A stretch of DNA of 64,000 nucleotides from assembly GCA_001942415.1 (NCBI GenBank), contig MKJX01000022.1:44309-108308 (forward strand), in the 5' to 3' direction. This DNA is from Pseudonocardia sp. CNS-139. GTDB lineage: Bacteria; Actinomycetota; Actinomycetes; Mycobacteriales; Pseudonocardiaceae. Position numbers and translations under genes: made by a program. Under the pieces are notes generated by a model. The model saw nothing but the letters and a program-made list of their open reading frames with translations. It was not told the DNA's origin and searched no databases. Shown in pieces: positions 1-8,567 of this stretch (position 1 is the stretch's first letter; every line of letters begins with the position of its first letter).

Positions 1-5
1 GGCCC

Positions 6-736
6 ATGGGCCGCCCGACCGAGCACGAGGTGCTGGCGGCCGTGCTCCAGATCCGCGAGGGCACCCTCCAGGTGCTCCTGTGGAAGCGGGCACTGCCGCC
101 GGACGCCGGACGCTGGGCGCTGCCCGGCGGCCGGCTCGGCGACGAGGAGGACGTCGAGCGGTCCGTGCGCCGCCAGCTGGCCGAGAAGGTCGACCTCCGC
201 GAGGTCGCGCACGTCGAGCAGATCGCGGTGTTCAGCGACCCGGACCGGGTGCCCGGCCCGCGCCGGGTCGCGACGGCGTTCCTCGGGCTCGTGCCGTCGA
301 GCGCCGACCCGGCCGTCCCGGACGACACCGCGTGGCAGCCGGTCGCCGCGCTGCCGCCCACCGCGTTCGACCACGCCGGGATCGTCAAGGCGGCCCGCAA
401 CCGGCTGCGCGCGAAGCTCTCCTACACCAACCTCGGCTTCGCGCTGGCCCCGCAGGAGTTCACGATCTCCGCGCTGCGCGAGCTGTACGCGGCCGCGCTC
501 GGGCACCCCTCTCCGCGACCAACCTGCAGCGCGTCCTCACCCGCAGGCGGCTGCTGGAGCCGACCGGCGCCGTCTCGCCGCCCGGCCCGGCCGGCGGGCG
601 CCCGGCCGCGCTCTTCCGCTTCACCGACCGCGTCCTGCGGGTGACCGACGCGTTCGCCGTGCTCCGGCCGCCGGCCGACGGACCGCGCAGCGCCGCCGCA
701 CGGGAGAGCGCCGTTCAGGAGAGCGCCGTACCGTAG
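6..736 (+). CDS. NrtR-type regulator: degenerate Nudix domain plus winged helix (frameshifted)
   Basis: Residues 1-130 form a Nudix fold with the box starting at the GG pair near residue 41. The catalytic RExxEE core reads RQLAEK, so two glutamates expected to bind metal are Q and K, and hydrolysis is unlikely. The C-terminal part (LSYTNLGFALAPQEFTISAL onward, then GRPAALFRF) matches the winged-helix tail of NrtR repressors, which sense NAD metabolites such as ADP-ribose and control NAD synthesis. The frame shifts by one base near 505-515; restoring it gives about 243 residues, normal for the family. The start could also lie before the window, so upstream targets are unknown. Function as a NAD regulator is inferred from family architecture. 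Confidence 0.75.
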
Positions 737-740
737 TCGG

Positions 741-1421
741 GTGGCCGAGATGCTGCCGCTGTTCCCGCTGGGCACGGTGCTGATGCCCGGGGCGTCACTG
801 CCCCTGCACATCTTCGAGCCGCGCTACCGGCAGCTCACGGTCGACCTCGTCACCGGCGCCGTCCCCGACAAGGAGTTCGGCGTCGTCGCCGTGCGCGAGG
901 GCTTCGCCCCCGACGACGACGGGATGGCCGCGCTGCACCCCGTCGGCTGCACGGCCCGGCTCGACGACGTCGTCCGGCTGCCCGACGGCCGCTTCGACGT
1001 CGTGACGCGCGGGGCCCGCCGGTTCCGCCTGCTCGACGTGGACGCCGACGCGAAGCCCTACCTGATGGGCTCGGTCGAGTTCCTGCCCGACACCGCGGTG
1101 ATCGACGGCGCGGCCGAGCTGACCCAGCTGCTCAGCGCCGCCGCCCGGGCCGCGCACCGGCGCTACTGCACCACCGCCTGGAAGGCCGGCGAGTGGACCG
1201 AGCCGGACGCCGACCTCGAACCCGCCACGCTCCCCCACGTGCTGGCCGCCGACTGCCTGCTCCCGATCGCCGACCGCCAGCTCCTGCTGGAGCAGACGTC
1301 CCCGGTGGAGCGCCTGCGCATGGTCCGCGTCCTGCTCGCCCGCGAGACGGGCCTGCTGGGCAGGCTCCGCGCGGTGCCGGCCCCCATCAGCACGTTCGCG
1401 GTGGAGCACAGCTTCAACTGA
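741..1421 (+). CDS. LON substrate-binding domain protein
   Basis: This intact 226-residue protein starts with GTG four bases after the regulator's stop. It opens with LFPLGTVLMPGASLPLHIFE and continues with EPRYRQL, the hallmark of the N-terminal substrate-recognition domain of Lon (PUA-like fold). No AAA+ or serine/lysine protease domain follows, so it is a stand-alone LON-domain protein, a common actinobacterial family whose role is unknown. The close spacing suggests co-transcription with the NrtR-like gene. Its TGA stop lies inside the left arm of a long inverted repeat that probably ends transcription. Confidence 0.85.
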   Translation: MAEMLPLFPLGTVLMPGASLPLHIFEPRYRQLTVDLVTGAVPDKEFGVVAVREGFAPDDDGMAALHPVGCTARLDDVVRLPDGRFDVVTRGARRFRLLDVDADAKPYLMGSVEFLPDTAVIDGAAELTQLLSAAARAAHRRYCTTAWKAGEWTEPDADLEPATLPHVLAADCLLPIADRQLLLEQTSPVERLRMVRVLLARETGLLGRLRAVPAPISTFAVEHSFN

Positions 1422-1493
1422 CCGCACATACCTCCCGCACTCCGCACACATGTCCGGACCTGTGTGCCGGGTCCCGGAGGTGTGTGCGGTCAG
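1418..1493. terminator. Long inverted repeat between convergent genes
   Basis: The arms CTGACCGCACATACCTCC (1418-1435) and GGAGGTGTGTGCGGTCAG (1476-1493) pair over 18 bases with one mismatch. Both flanking stop codons (1419-1421 on +, 1490-1492 on -) sit inside the arms, and the genes converge here. A bidirectional terminator is the simplest reading, although there is no T-run. The near-perfect symmetry around two stops is unusual. Confidence 0.6.
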
Positions 1494-1984
1494 CGCCAGC
1501 CGTAGGCGGCGCGGAGGCGGGTGGCCACCTCGTCGAAGCGGTCCCTGTTCAGCACTGCGCCCTCGCGGCGGATCTCGTGCTCGCCGACCTCCAGCACGCG
1601 GTCGAGCCGCACGAACGACTCGCGGCCCGCACGGTCCCAGCCGCCCGACCCGACGGACATCCAGTCGCGGTCGCCGGCCCGGTCGTGCTGGCTGGAGAGC
1701 ATCAGCCCGACCAGGTCGCGGCCCTCCCGGCCGACGACGAGCACCGGCCGGTCCTTGCCGCGCCCGTCGCCCTCCTCGAACGGGACCCACGCCCACACGA
1801 CCTCGCCGGGGTCGGCGGCGCCGTCGAGGTCGGGGGCGTAGACGACGGTGCGGGCCCGGTCGGCGGTCGGTGCGGTCCGGGCGGCCGGGCGCCCCTGCGG
1901 CCGCCGTTGCGCAGAGCGCTGCCGGGACAGCAGGTCGATCCCGATCTTCGCGGCCACGCGCAGCAGGCCGCCCCAGTTCGCCAT
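1490..1984 (-). CDS. PemK/MazF-family protein without adjacent antitoxin
   Basis: This intact 164-residue protein starts at ATG 1984. After a basic N-terminal stretch it carries a PemK/MazF-like core: VVWAWVPFEEGDGRGKDRPV, then VLVVGR, LMLSSQHD and the C-terminal VLNRDRFDEVATRL. In this family the E/D-G-x-x-K-x-R-P motif sits in an SH3-like barrel that in true MazF toxins cuts RNA. No antitoxin-like small gene is next to it; its neighbours are the sigma factor upstream and the convergent LON gene. Actinobacteria encode many such solitary homologues, often of unknown function, so toxin activity is not claimed. Confidence 0.7.
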   Translation of the reverse strand: MANWGGLLRVAAKIGIDLLSRQRSAQRRPQGRPAARTAPTADRARTVVYAPDLDGAADPGEVVWAWVPFEEGDGRGKDRPVLVVGREGRDLVGLMLSSQHDRAGDRDWMSVGSGGWDRAGRESFVRLDRVLEVGEHEIRREGAVLNRDRFDEVATRLRAAYGWR

Positions 1985-2013
1985 GGGCACAGCATGACAA
2001 CGCGATCGGGGCC

Positions 2014-3231
2014 TCACCCCAGCCGGGCCGCCCGCGCGTTCAGGTAGCGCTGCTGCGGGAGGCTCGTCGCACGGTGCGCCGCCAGCGTGAACGCCTCGCG
2101 CGCCCCGGCCCGGTCGCCGGCCATCTCCAGCAGGTGCGCGCGCACGGACGGCAGCCGGTGGTCGTCGACGACCAGCCCGTCCGCGGCCAGCCGGTCGAGC
2201 CGGGCCAGCCCCGCCCGCGGCCCGTGCACCATCGCCAGCGCGACGACGTGGTTGAGCCGCACCACGGGCGTGTCCGAGACCTGCAGCAGCACCTCGTAGA
2301 GCGCCGTGATCTGGGGCCAGTCGGTCTCGTCGGCGCTGCGCGCCTCGTCGTGTACGGCGGCGATCGCGGCCTGGAGCTGGTACGCGCCGGTCTCCCCGTG
2401 CGGGAGCGCGGCCGAGACGAGCGCGACGCCCTCGGCGATCCGGTCGGCGTCCCAGAGCGAGCGGTCCTGCTCCGCCATCGGGACGGGCAGGCCGTCCGGA
2501 CCGGTGCGCGCGGCCCGGCGGGCGTCCGTGAGCAGCATCAGCGCGAGCAGCCCGGTCACCTCGCCGTCGGCGGGCAGCAGCCGGTGCACGACACGGGTCA
2601 GCCGGATCGCCTCGGCGGTGAGGTCGGCCCGCTGCAGGTGCGGCCCGGACGTGGTCGCGTACCCCTCGTTGAAGATCAGGTACAGCGCGTGCAGCACGGC
2701 GTCGAGCCGGGCCGCGCGCTCGGCGTCGGCCGGCATGCCGAACGGCACCCCGCTGTCCTTGACCGTCTGCTTGGCCCGGGTGATGCGCCGGGTCATCGTC
2801 GCCTCGGGCACGAGGAACGCCCGCGCGATCTCCGCCGTGGTCAGGCCGCCGACGGCGCGCAGCGTCAGCGCGATCTGCGACGCCGGCGAGAGCGCCGGGT
2901 GGCAGCACAGGAACAGCAGCACGAGCGTGTCGTCGCGTCGGGCACGGGCCCCGGGGGGAGCGCCCACTGGCTGACCTGGTCCTCACGGCGCTGCGCGCTG
3001 CTCGCTGCGCAGGAGGTCGGTCAGCCGCCGGGACGCGACGGTCACGAGCCAGGCCCGCGGGCTCTCCGGCAGCCCGTCCGCGGGCCACTGCTGCGCCGCC
3101 GCCAGCAACGCCTCCTGCACGGCGTCCTCGGCCGTGTCGAAGTGCCCGTACCGGCGCACGACGGCGCCGAGGACCTGCGGCGCCAGCGTGCGCAGCAGGC
3201 CCTCGACCTCGTCGGCGGTGGTGCCGATGAC
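2014..3231 (-). CDS. ECF42-group RNA polymerase sigma factor (frameshifted)
   Basis: Region sigma2 is visible in AEDAVQEALLAAAQQW and SPRAWLVTVASRRLTDLLRS, and sigma4 in LTLRAVGGLTTAEIARAFLV with ATMTRRITRAKQ. A long C-terminal extension (LYLIFNEGYATTSG onward, about 200 residues) is the TPR-like tail of ECF42 sigma factors. These have no classical anti-sigma factor and pair with a DGPF/YCII protein, which is the gene immediately upstream here. Two single-base shifts near 2950-2985 split the frame between sigma2 and sigma4. No clear start codon is visible between the partner's stop (3252) and the first conserved residues, so the given start is approximate and may hide another missing base. 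Confidence 0.85.
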
Positions 3232-3251
3232 CCCGTCTCCCCGACCGAGCC

Positions 3252-3662
3252 TCAGACGATGGGGTCGTCGAGGTGCTGGTAGCCCTCGATCACCGGCCGC
3301 ACGTCGACGTACTCGTCCAGGCCGTCGGGGTGCAGGAACCGCGCCGCGACCTTGGTGGCGTGGTCGTAGCTCGGGCACTCCACCACGGTGAAGCCGGCGA
3401 GCACCTCCTGCGTCTCCGGGTAGGGCCCGTCGGTGACGACCGGGGCGCCGCCGCGGAGGTGGAGGCGCCGCGTGTGCACGGGGGCGGCCAGGCCGCGCCC
3501 GTCGACCAGCACGCCCTCCTCGGCCAGCTCGGCGTGCAGCGCCAGGATGAAGGCGTGCGCCTTCGCGATGTCCTCCGGCGACTTCGCCGGCTTGCCCGTC
3601 GGCTTGCCGTTGACGACGTCGTAGTCCTGCTGCGACCCGTAGACCATGATCATGTACTTCAT
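3252..3662 (-). CDS. DGPF/YCII-domain protein, partner of ECF42 sigma factor
   Basis: This intact 136-residue protein has ATG at 3662 preceded by a GAGAGGAG ribosome site. It starts KYMIMVYGSQQDY and contains TDGPYPETQEVLAGF, a variant (DGPY) of the DGPF motif, followed by the C-terminal DVRPVIEGY typical of YCII-related proteins. Genes of this family almost always sit next to ECF42 sigma factors, and here the stop lies a few bases before the sigma gene, so the pair is probably one transcript. The biochemical role is unknown; a ligand-binding or sigma-modulating function is inferred from linkage only. Confidence 0.85.
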   Translation of the reverse strand: MKYMIMVYGSQQDYDVVNGKPTGKPAKSPEDIAKAHAFILALHAELAEEGVLVDGRGLAAPVHTRRLHLRGGAPVVTDGPYPETQEVLAGFTVVECPSYDHATKVAARFLHPDGLDEYVDVRPVIEGYQHLDDPIV

Positions 3663-3738
3663 CACCGGCTCCTCTCGCGGCACCCCACCGGCGCCGTTCG
3701 CAGGAGACGTCGGAGCCGGGGTGCGGGTCCGGACACGG

Positions 3739-4142
3739 CTACCCGGCCGAGGCCACCGGCACGACGTCGACGAGCGAACCGACGCCGAGGAAGTCATCCG
3801 GATTGCAGGTGAGCAGGGGTATCCGCGCTGCAGCCGCCGTCGCGGCGATCTGCAGGTCCAGCCTGCGCGGGCGTGGGTTGCGGCCGGCGGCGCGGACGAG
3901 ATCGGTCAGCGCGCCGTAGAGCTTGGCCTCCTCCACGCCGTACGGCATGACTTCGTAGCGTTCGACGACACGCCGCAGCCGGGCGGCCCGGCGTCCGGAT
4001 CGGGACCGGTGACGAGGCCGAACGCCAGCTCACCGACGCAGACCGCGCTCGTGACCAGCACGGAGTCGACATGAACGCCGAGATCGATCCGCTCGAGGCC
4101 GATCAGGACCGACGTGTCGAGCAGGGCGTAGGACGGGATCAT
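3739..4142 (-). CDS. VapC-like PIN-domain toxin (frameshifted)
   Basis: The protein starts YALLDTSVLIGLERID and carries the PIN acidic residues: D in LLDTS, E in VCVGELAFG and D in PRRLDLQIAATAA. It ends NPDDFLGVGSLVDVVPV. PIN toxins of this kind are magnesium-dependent RNases. ATG 4142 overlaps the antitoxin stop by four bases (ATGA), so translation is coupled. The frame moves by one base near 3980-3990 between the two halves; with one base added the length is about 134 residues, normal for VapC. A real frameshift would leave an orphan antitoxin, but similar shifts in essential genes of this window favour a sequence error. Confidence 0.8.
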
Positions 4143-4411
4143 CCGACGCGGTCGTCCCGGAAGAACTGGTCGGCTTCCTCACGCTCGCGGTACCACTGTT
4201 CGACGTCCATGGGCGGCTGGGTCCGGAAGAACTCCTGCTGCTCCCGGCCGGTGTACTGCGGGCGCTTCGGATCGCGCGCACGGGGGATCAGATCGGCCAC
4301 GGGCTTGCCGTTGCGGGTGATGACGAAGCTCTCGCCGGCCTCGACGCGCCGCATGATCTCGGCGTTGTCATTGCGCAGCTGGCGTTGTCCGATGGTCTCG
4401 GGCACTGGCAT
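4139..4411 (-). CDS. YefM/Phd-family antitoxin
   Basis: This intact 90-residue protein begins at ATG 4411. The N-terminal half (IGQRQLRNDNAEIMRRVEAG followed by ESFVITRNGKPVADLIP) is the YefM/Phd DNA-binding fold. The C-terminal half, rich in Q, E and R and ending EREEADQFFRDDRVG, is the usual flexible toxin-binding tail. It precedes the PIN toxin with a four-base overlap. An inverted repeat ten bases upstream of the start (4421-4438) is a natural operator for autorepression, the usual control of such pairs. Confidence 0.85.
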   Translation of the reverse strand: MPVPETIGQRQLRNDNAEIMRRVEAGESFVITRNGKPVADLIPRARDPKRPQYTGREQQEFFRTQPPMDVEQWYREREEADQFFRDDRVG

Positions 4412-4420
4412 GCCACCACC

Positions 4421-4438
4421 GTAGCGCCATCGCGCTAC
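4421..4438. promoter_or_regulatory. Palindromic operator upstream of antitoxin gene
   Basis: GTAGCGC-CATC-GCGCTAC is a perfect 7-base inverted repeat centred 18 bases upstream of the YefM start. It also contains the stop codon of the bsaP gene (4435-4437). The position fits an operator for antitoxin/toxin autoregulation; a short terminator for the biotin operon is the alternative. It lacks a T-run on either strand. Confidence 0.5.
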
Positions 4439-4623
4439 ACCGACTCGCGCACCCCGTGCCGGCTGCACCGCGCCGTCCACCCGGCCGGCGTCACCTGCAC
4501 CACCATCCGCCGCGCGCAGTCCGGGCAGTACCGGGGCGGCTCCAGCTCCCGACGGGCGGCGCAGCGCCCGTGGTCGCCCTCGCCGGCCGGCCGCCCGCAC
4601 TGGTCGCAGAAGCCGCCGGTCAC
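4435..4623 (-). CDS. bsaP: Biotin synthase auxiliary protein (BsaP-like)
   Basis: This 62-residue protein has GTG overlapping the bioB stop (GTGA). It holds several cysteines in short motifs, [25 protein letters not shown] and ARCSRHG, suited to a metal or Fe-S cluster. In mycobacteria the small gene directly downstream of bioB (Rv1590 in M. tuberculosis) encodes BsaP, a protein needed for BioB activity. Size, position and cysteine pattern match that family. It is the last gene of the bioF-bioD-bioB operon, and its stop lies within the palindrome in front of the antitoxin gene. Cluster type cannot be judged from sequence. Confidence 0.8.
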   Translation of the reverse strand: MTGGFCDQCGRPAGEGDHGRCAARRELEPPRYCPDCARRMVVQVTPAGWTARCSRHGVRESV

Positions 4624-5626
4624 AGCGTCTCGTTCAGCGCCTTGATCGGCATCTGCAGCTCGCCGAGGAGGTCGATGTCGTGCTCCGCGGGCCGCCCGAG
4701 CGTCGTGAGGTAGTTGCCGACGATCACCGCGTTGATCCCGCCGAGCAGACCCTTGCGCGCGCCGAGGTCGCCGAGCGTGATCTCCCGTCCACCCGCGAAC
4801 CGCAGCACCGTGCGCGGCATCGCCAGCCGGAACGCCGCGACCGTGCGCAGCGCATCCGGCCCGGAGAGCGGCTCGTGGTCGCCGAACGGGGTGCCCGGGC
4901 GCGGGTTGAGGAAGTTCAGCGGCACCTCGTCGGGCTCCAGGGCGGCGAGCTGGCCGGCGAACTCCGCGCGCTGCTCGGCCGTCTCCCCCATCCCGACGAT
5001 CCCGCCGCAGCACACCTCCATGCCGGCGTCGCGCACGAGGCGCAGCGTCTCCCAGCGCTCCTCCCACGTGTGCGTGGTGACGACGTTCGGGAAGTACGAG
5101 CGCGCGGTCTCCAGGTTGTGGTTGTAGCGGTGCACGCCCATCGCGGCGAGCCGCTGCACCTGCTCGGGCGTCAGCATGCCCAGCGAGCACGCGATGTTGA
5201 TGTCCAGCTCGTCCTTGATCGCCGCGATCCCGGCCGCGACCTGCGTCATCAGCCGCTCGTCCGGACCGCGCACGGCCGCGACGATGCAGAACTCGGTGGC
5301 CCCGGTCTTCGCGGTCTGCTTCGCGGCCTCGACCAGCATCGGGATGTCCAGCCACGCGGAGCGCACCGGCGACTCGAACAGGCCCGACTGGGAGCAGAAG
5401 TGGCAGTCCTCCGGGCACCCGCCGGTCTTCAGCGAGACGATCCCCTCGACCTCGACCTCCGGCCCGCACCAGCGCATCCGCACCTGGTGGGCGACGTCGA
5501 GCAGCGCGTCCAGTGTGTCGTCGGGCAGCCGGAGCACCTCCAGCACCTGCGCCTCGGTCAGCCCCACCCCGCGTTCGAGGACCTGTTCGCGCGCGTCGCC
5601 AGAATGCCGGTCTCGGTGGTCGTCAC
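4620..5626 (-). CDS. bioB: Biotin synthase (frameshifted near N-terminus)
   Basis: This radical-SAM enzyme inserts sulfur into dethiobiotin, the last step of biotin synthesis. The SAM cluster motif is in [15 protein letters not shown], and other family signatures are [26 protein letters not shown] and [10 protein letters not shown]. The likely start is GTG 5626 ([13 protein letters not shown]), which overlaps the bioD stop. That start and the main frame differ by one base near 5590-5600; adding one base gives 336 codons, the family length. The gene is followed by bsaP with a GTGA overlap. Confidence 0.95.
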
Positions 5627-6329
5627 GGTTCCGGAGTGTGCCATCCGCCACCCAGCGCGGGCGCCAGACTGTGACGTGCCACGGCGGCGAACGCGTCCGG
5701 TTCGAGGCGCCCGACCCCTCCGGCACGGCCCCGACCAGCGGCGCGCCCGTCACGGCGGGCAGGTCCGCGAGGTTGCTGCGCGACGCGAGGTCGGGTTCCT
5801 CGGGCCACGCGCCGACGACCAGCCCGGCGCAGGTCAGCGCGCGCGCCGCCAGCGCCTCGACGGTCAGCGCGGCGGTGTTGAGCACCCCGAGCCCCGCGCT
5901 CGTCACCACCAGGACGGGCGCCGCGAGCCGCGTGGCGACGTCGGCGAGCGTGCCGCCGCCGTCGTCGAACCGGACGAGCAGCCCGCCCGCGCCCTCGACG
6001 AGCACCAGGTCGTGGTGGTCGGCCAGGCGGGCGGCGGAGCCGGCGGCGTCCGCCGGGGTGACGGGCAGGGCGCCGGCCCGGCGGGCGGCCGTCGCGGGCG
6101 CGAGCGGGTCGGGGTAGCGGGCCAGCTCGCGGATCGTCGCGACGCCCGGCACGAGCCGCCGGACGTCGGCCAGGTCGCCCGGCTCGCCGGGCCCGACCCC
6201 GGTCTGCGCCGGCTTGAGCACGGCCACCCGCTCCTTGCGCGCGACGGCGAGCGCGGCGAGCGCGGCGGTGACGACCGTCTTCCCGACGCCCGTGCCGGTC
6301 CCGGTCACGACGAGCACCCGTCCGGTCAT
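5623..6329 (-). CDS. bioD: Dethiobiotin synthetase (frameshifted near C-terminus)
   Basis: This ATP-dependent enzyme closes the ureido ring of dethiobiotin. The P-loop is [13 protein letters not shown] at residues 7-19; KPAQTG and [12 protein letters not shown] are the substrate and Mg-ATP binding segments. ATG 6329 overlaps the bioF stop (ATGA), and the bioD stop overlaps the bioB GTG start. The reading frame changes by one base near 5713, after VPEG. The shifted tail [20 protein letters not shown] ends at a TGA at 5623, and one added base gives about 235 residues, normal for BioD. Confidence 0.93.
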
Positions 6330-7475
6330 CGGACACCGGCGAACGCGAGCACGTCGGCGAGCACCGACCGGGCCAGGTCGAGGTCGGCGGCCGTCAGGTC
6401 GGCGCGGGCGGTGAGCCGCAGCCGGCTCGTGCCCGGCGGCACCGACGGCGGCCGGAAGCACCCGACCCGCACCCCAGCTCGGGCGCACCGCGCGGCCGCG
6501 GCCAGCGCGACCTCCGGCTCGCCCAGCACCACCGGCACCACCGCCGACTCGGGCACCGGCACCCCGGCCGCGGCGGCCAGCGCGGCGGCCGCCCGCAGGA
6601 CCGCGCCGGGCCGCTCCGGCTCGGCCCGCAGCACCCGCAGCGCCGCGAGGGCCGCGCCGGCCGAGGCGGGCGCGAGCCCGGTGCGAAGATGAACGTCCGG
6701 GCCGTGTCGACCAGGTGCTCGCGTACGGCGGCCGGGCCGAGCACCGCCCCGCCCTGCCCGCCGAGCGACTTCGACAGCGTCACGGTCGCGACCAGGTCGT
6801 CCGCGCCGGCGAGCCCGGCGCCGGCCAGCAGCCCGCGCCCGCCCGGCCCCGCGACGCCGAGCCCGTGCGCCTCGTCGACGACCAGCAGCGCCCCGCGCGC
6901 CCGGCACACCGCGTGCAGCGCACCCAGCGGGGCGTGCCCGCCGTCGATGCTGTTGACGCTCTCCGTGACGACGAGCGCGCGCGCTGCGTGCGGGCCGCGA
7001 GCACGGCGTCGACGGCGGCCAGGTCGTGGTGGGCGACGATCGCGACCTGCGCGCGGGAGAGCCGGCACGCGTCGATCAGCGAGGCGTGGTTCGCGGCGTC
7101 CGAGACGACGAGCGTGTCCGGCCCGGCCAGCGCGGTGACGGCGGCGAGGTTGGCCGTGTAGCCGGAGGAGAACACGAGCGCGGCCTCGGCGCCGCAGAAC
7201 GCGGCCAGCTCGTCCTCCAGCTCGGCGTGCAGCGCCGTGGTACCGGTGACCAGCCGCGACCCCGTCGAGCCCGCACCCCAGGTGCGTACCGCCTCGATCG
7301 CGCCCTCGACCACCCGCGGGTGGGTGGCGAGCCCGAGGTAGTCGTTGCCGGCGAGGTCGAGCAGGCGGTCACCGGCCGGTCGGGGGCGCAGCTCCCGGTG
7401 CAGGCCGGCGGCGCGCCGGGCGTCGGCGTGCGGTGCGAGCCAGGCGAGCGGGTGCGCGAAGTCGGGGGGCGGCAC
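6326..7475 (-). CDS. bioF: 8-amino-7-oxononanoate synthase (two frameshifts)
   Basis: This PLP enzyme condenses pimeloyl thioester with alanine, the first committed ring step of biotin synthesis. Visible motifs are [36 protein letters not shown] (aspartate contacting PLP) and [12 protein letters not shown] with the PLP lysine. GTG 7475 is the start. Single-base shifts near 6985 and 6685 divide the frame into three parts that together cover the whole family. It heads the operon bioF-bioD-bioB-bsaP, all joined by overlapping stop and start codons. No bioA or BirA gene is in the window. Confidence 0.93.
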
Positions 7476-7498
7476 GGCAGTGCACGGTAGCGCCCCAC

Positions 7499-7586
7499 GG
7501 GCGCCCGGTGGGTCTCGGTCGATGAAAGCCGTGATGCAGGTGGTTCCTGGGCGCGGCTGTCGCGATCGGAGGCCCGCCGGGCGCCC
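7499..7586. repeat. Long imperfect inverted repeat before the biotin operon
   Basis: Arms GGGCGCCCGG (7499-7508) and CCGGGCGCCC (7577-7586) are perfect and extend with a few mismatches to about 23 bases. They flank a 42-45 base loop between the GNAT stop (7587) and the bioF start (7475). It could end GNAT transcription or act as a leader structure or operator for the biotin genes. No known biotin riboswitch exists, and no BirA or BioQ consensus was recognised. Confidence 0.5.
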
Positions 7587-8545
7587 CTAGAACCGATAGG
7601 TGACTTCCCTGCGATGCAGGCGATAGCCGGCGCGTTCGTAGACGCCCAGCGCGCCGGTCGGGTTCTGCGCGTCCACGGTGAGCGACGAGGTGCCGTAACC
7701 GAGCCCCGCGCCGGTGCGCAGCACGTGCGCGAGCATCGCCGCGGCGACGCCTCGCCTGCGGTGCGCGCGGAGCGTGCCGACGGTGCCGACGTGCAGGTCC
7801 CGCACCCCGCTCGCCGCCGTGTCGGCCTCGAACTCGTAGGCCATGACGTACCCGGCGACCGTCCCGTCCGGGGCCAGCGCCGCGACCGAGCAGGCCGGGC
7901 GGAAGGCCCGGCCGGTGCGGAAGTGGGTCCAGCTCGCCGCCGTCGTCGGGGTGGAGCCCCAGTGGTCGGCGAACGCCGCGTTGTGCGCGGCCAGGAGCGG
8001 CGCGTCCCAGCGCGCGGCGTCGTAGCCGGGCCCGAGCGGCGAAAGCTCCAGCCCCGGCGGCGGCGCGGCGGCCGGGACCGGCCCGGCCAGCCCGCGCGTC
8101 ATCTCCGACCACCACCGCACCGGCGTCATCCCGGCCCGCTCGGCCAGCGCGACGCGCCCGCGTTCGTCTCCGCCACGCGCATCTCGACGCTCCCGGCCAC
8201 GGCCTCCGCCCGGCGCCGGGCCAGCCCGAGCAGCGCGGCGCCGACGCCGCGCCGCCGGTGCGCCGGGTGCACGGCGCCCTCGGCGATCACCCGCGTGCCG
8301 AGCCCGGCGCCGGCCCGCGTCCGCAGCACCTGGTAGGCGACGGGCGCACCGGCCGCGTCGAGGACGAGCGTGGTGTCGCGGCCGAGGTCGACGTCGGGGT
8401 CGGCGAGCTCCTCGGCGCAGTCCTGCTCGTCGTAGTTCTCGGCGCGCCGGTCGGCCGCCTCGACGGCCTGCAGCAACGCGGCCCACGTGGCCGCGTCGCC
8501 GCTCCGCATCGGCCGCGCGGCCAGCCCCGCGGGCAAGACGATCAC
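7587..8545 (-). CDS. Tandem GNAT acetyltransferase (frameshifted)
   Basis: Two GNAT domains are present. The first has VIAEGAVHPAHRRRGVGAAL and the second DLHVGTVGTLRAHRRRGVAA, both with the R/Q-x-x-G-x-G/A acetyl-CoA loop. A one-base shift near 8155 falls between the domains; with it corrected the protein has about 319 residues. Mycothiol synthase MshD has the same two-domain plan and size. However, the second domain here carries NAAFADHWGSTPTTAASW instead of the expected MshD pattern, so I call it only a double GNAT of unknown substrate. Start is GTG 8545. Confidence 0.8.
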
Positions 8546-8567
8546 CCGCGCACAGTAGGCCGCGCGT

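Noticed and set aside
1490..1984. Complete MazEF toxin-antitoxin pair
   Set aside because: No antitoxin-like gene adjoins the PemK-like gene; the upstream gene is a sigma factor and the downstream gene is convergent.
7587..8545. Mycothiol synthase MshD
   Set aside because: Two GNAT domains and the right size, but the second domain lacks the sequence pattern expected of MshD, and no mycothiol genes are nearby.
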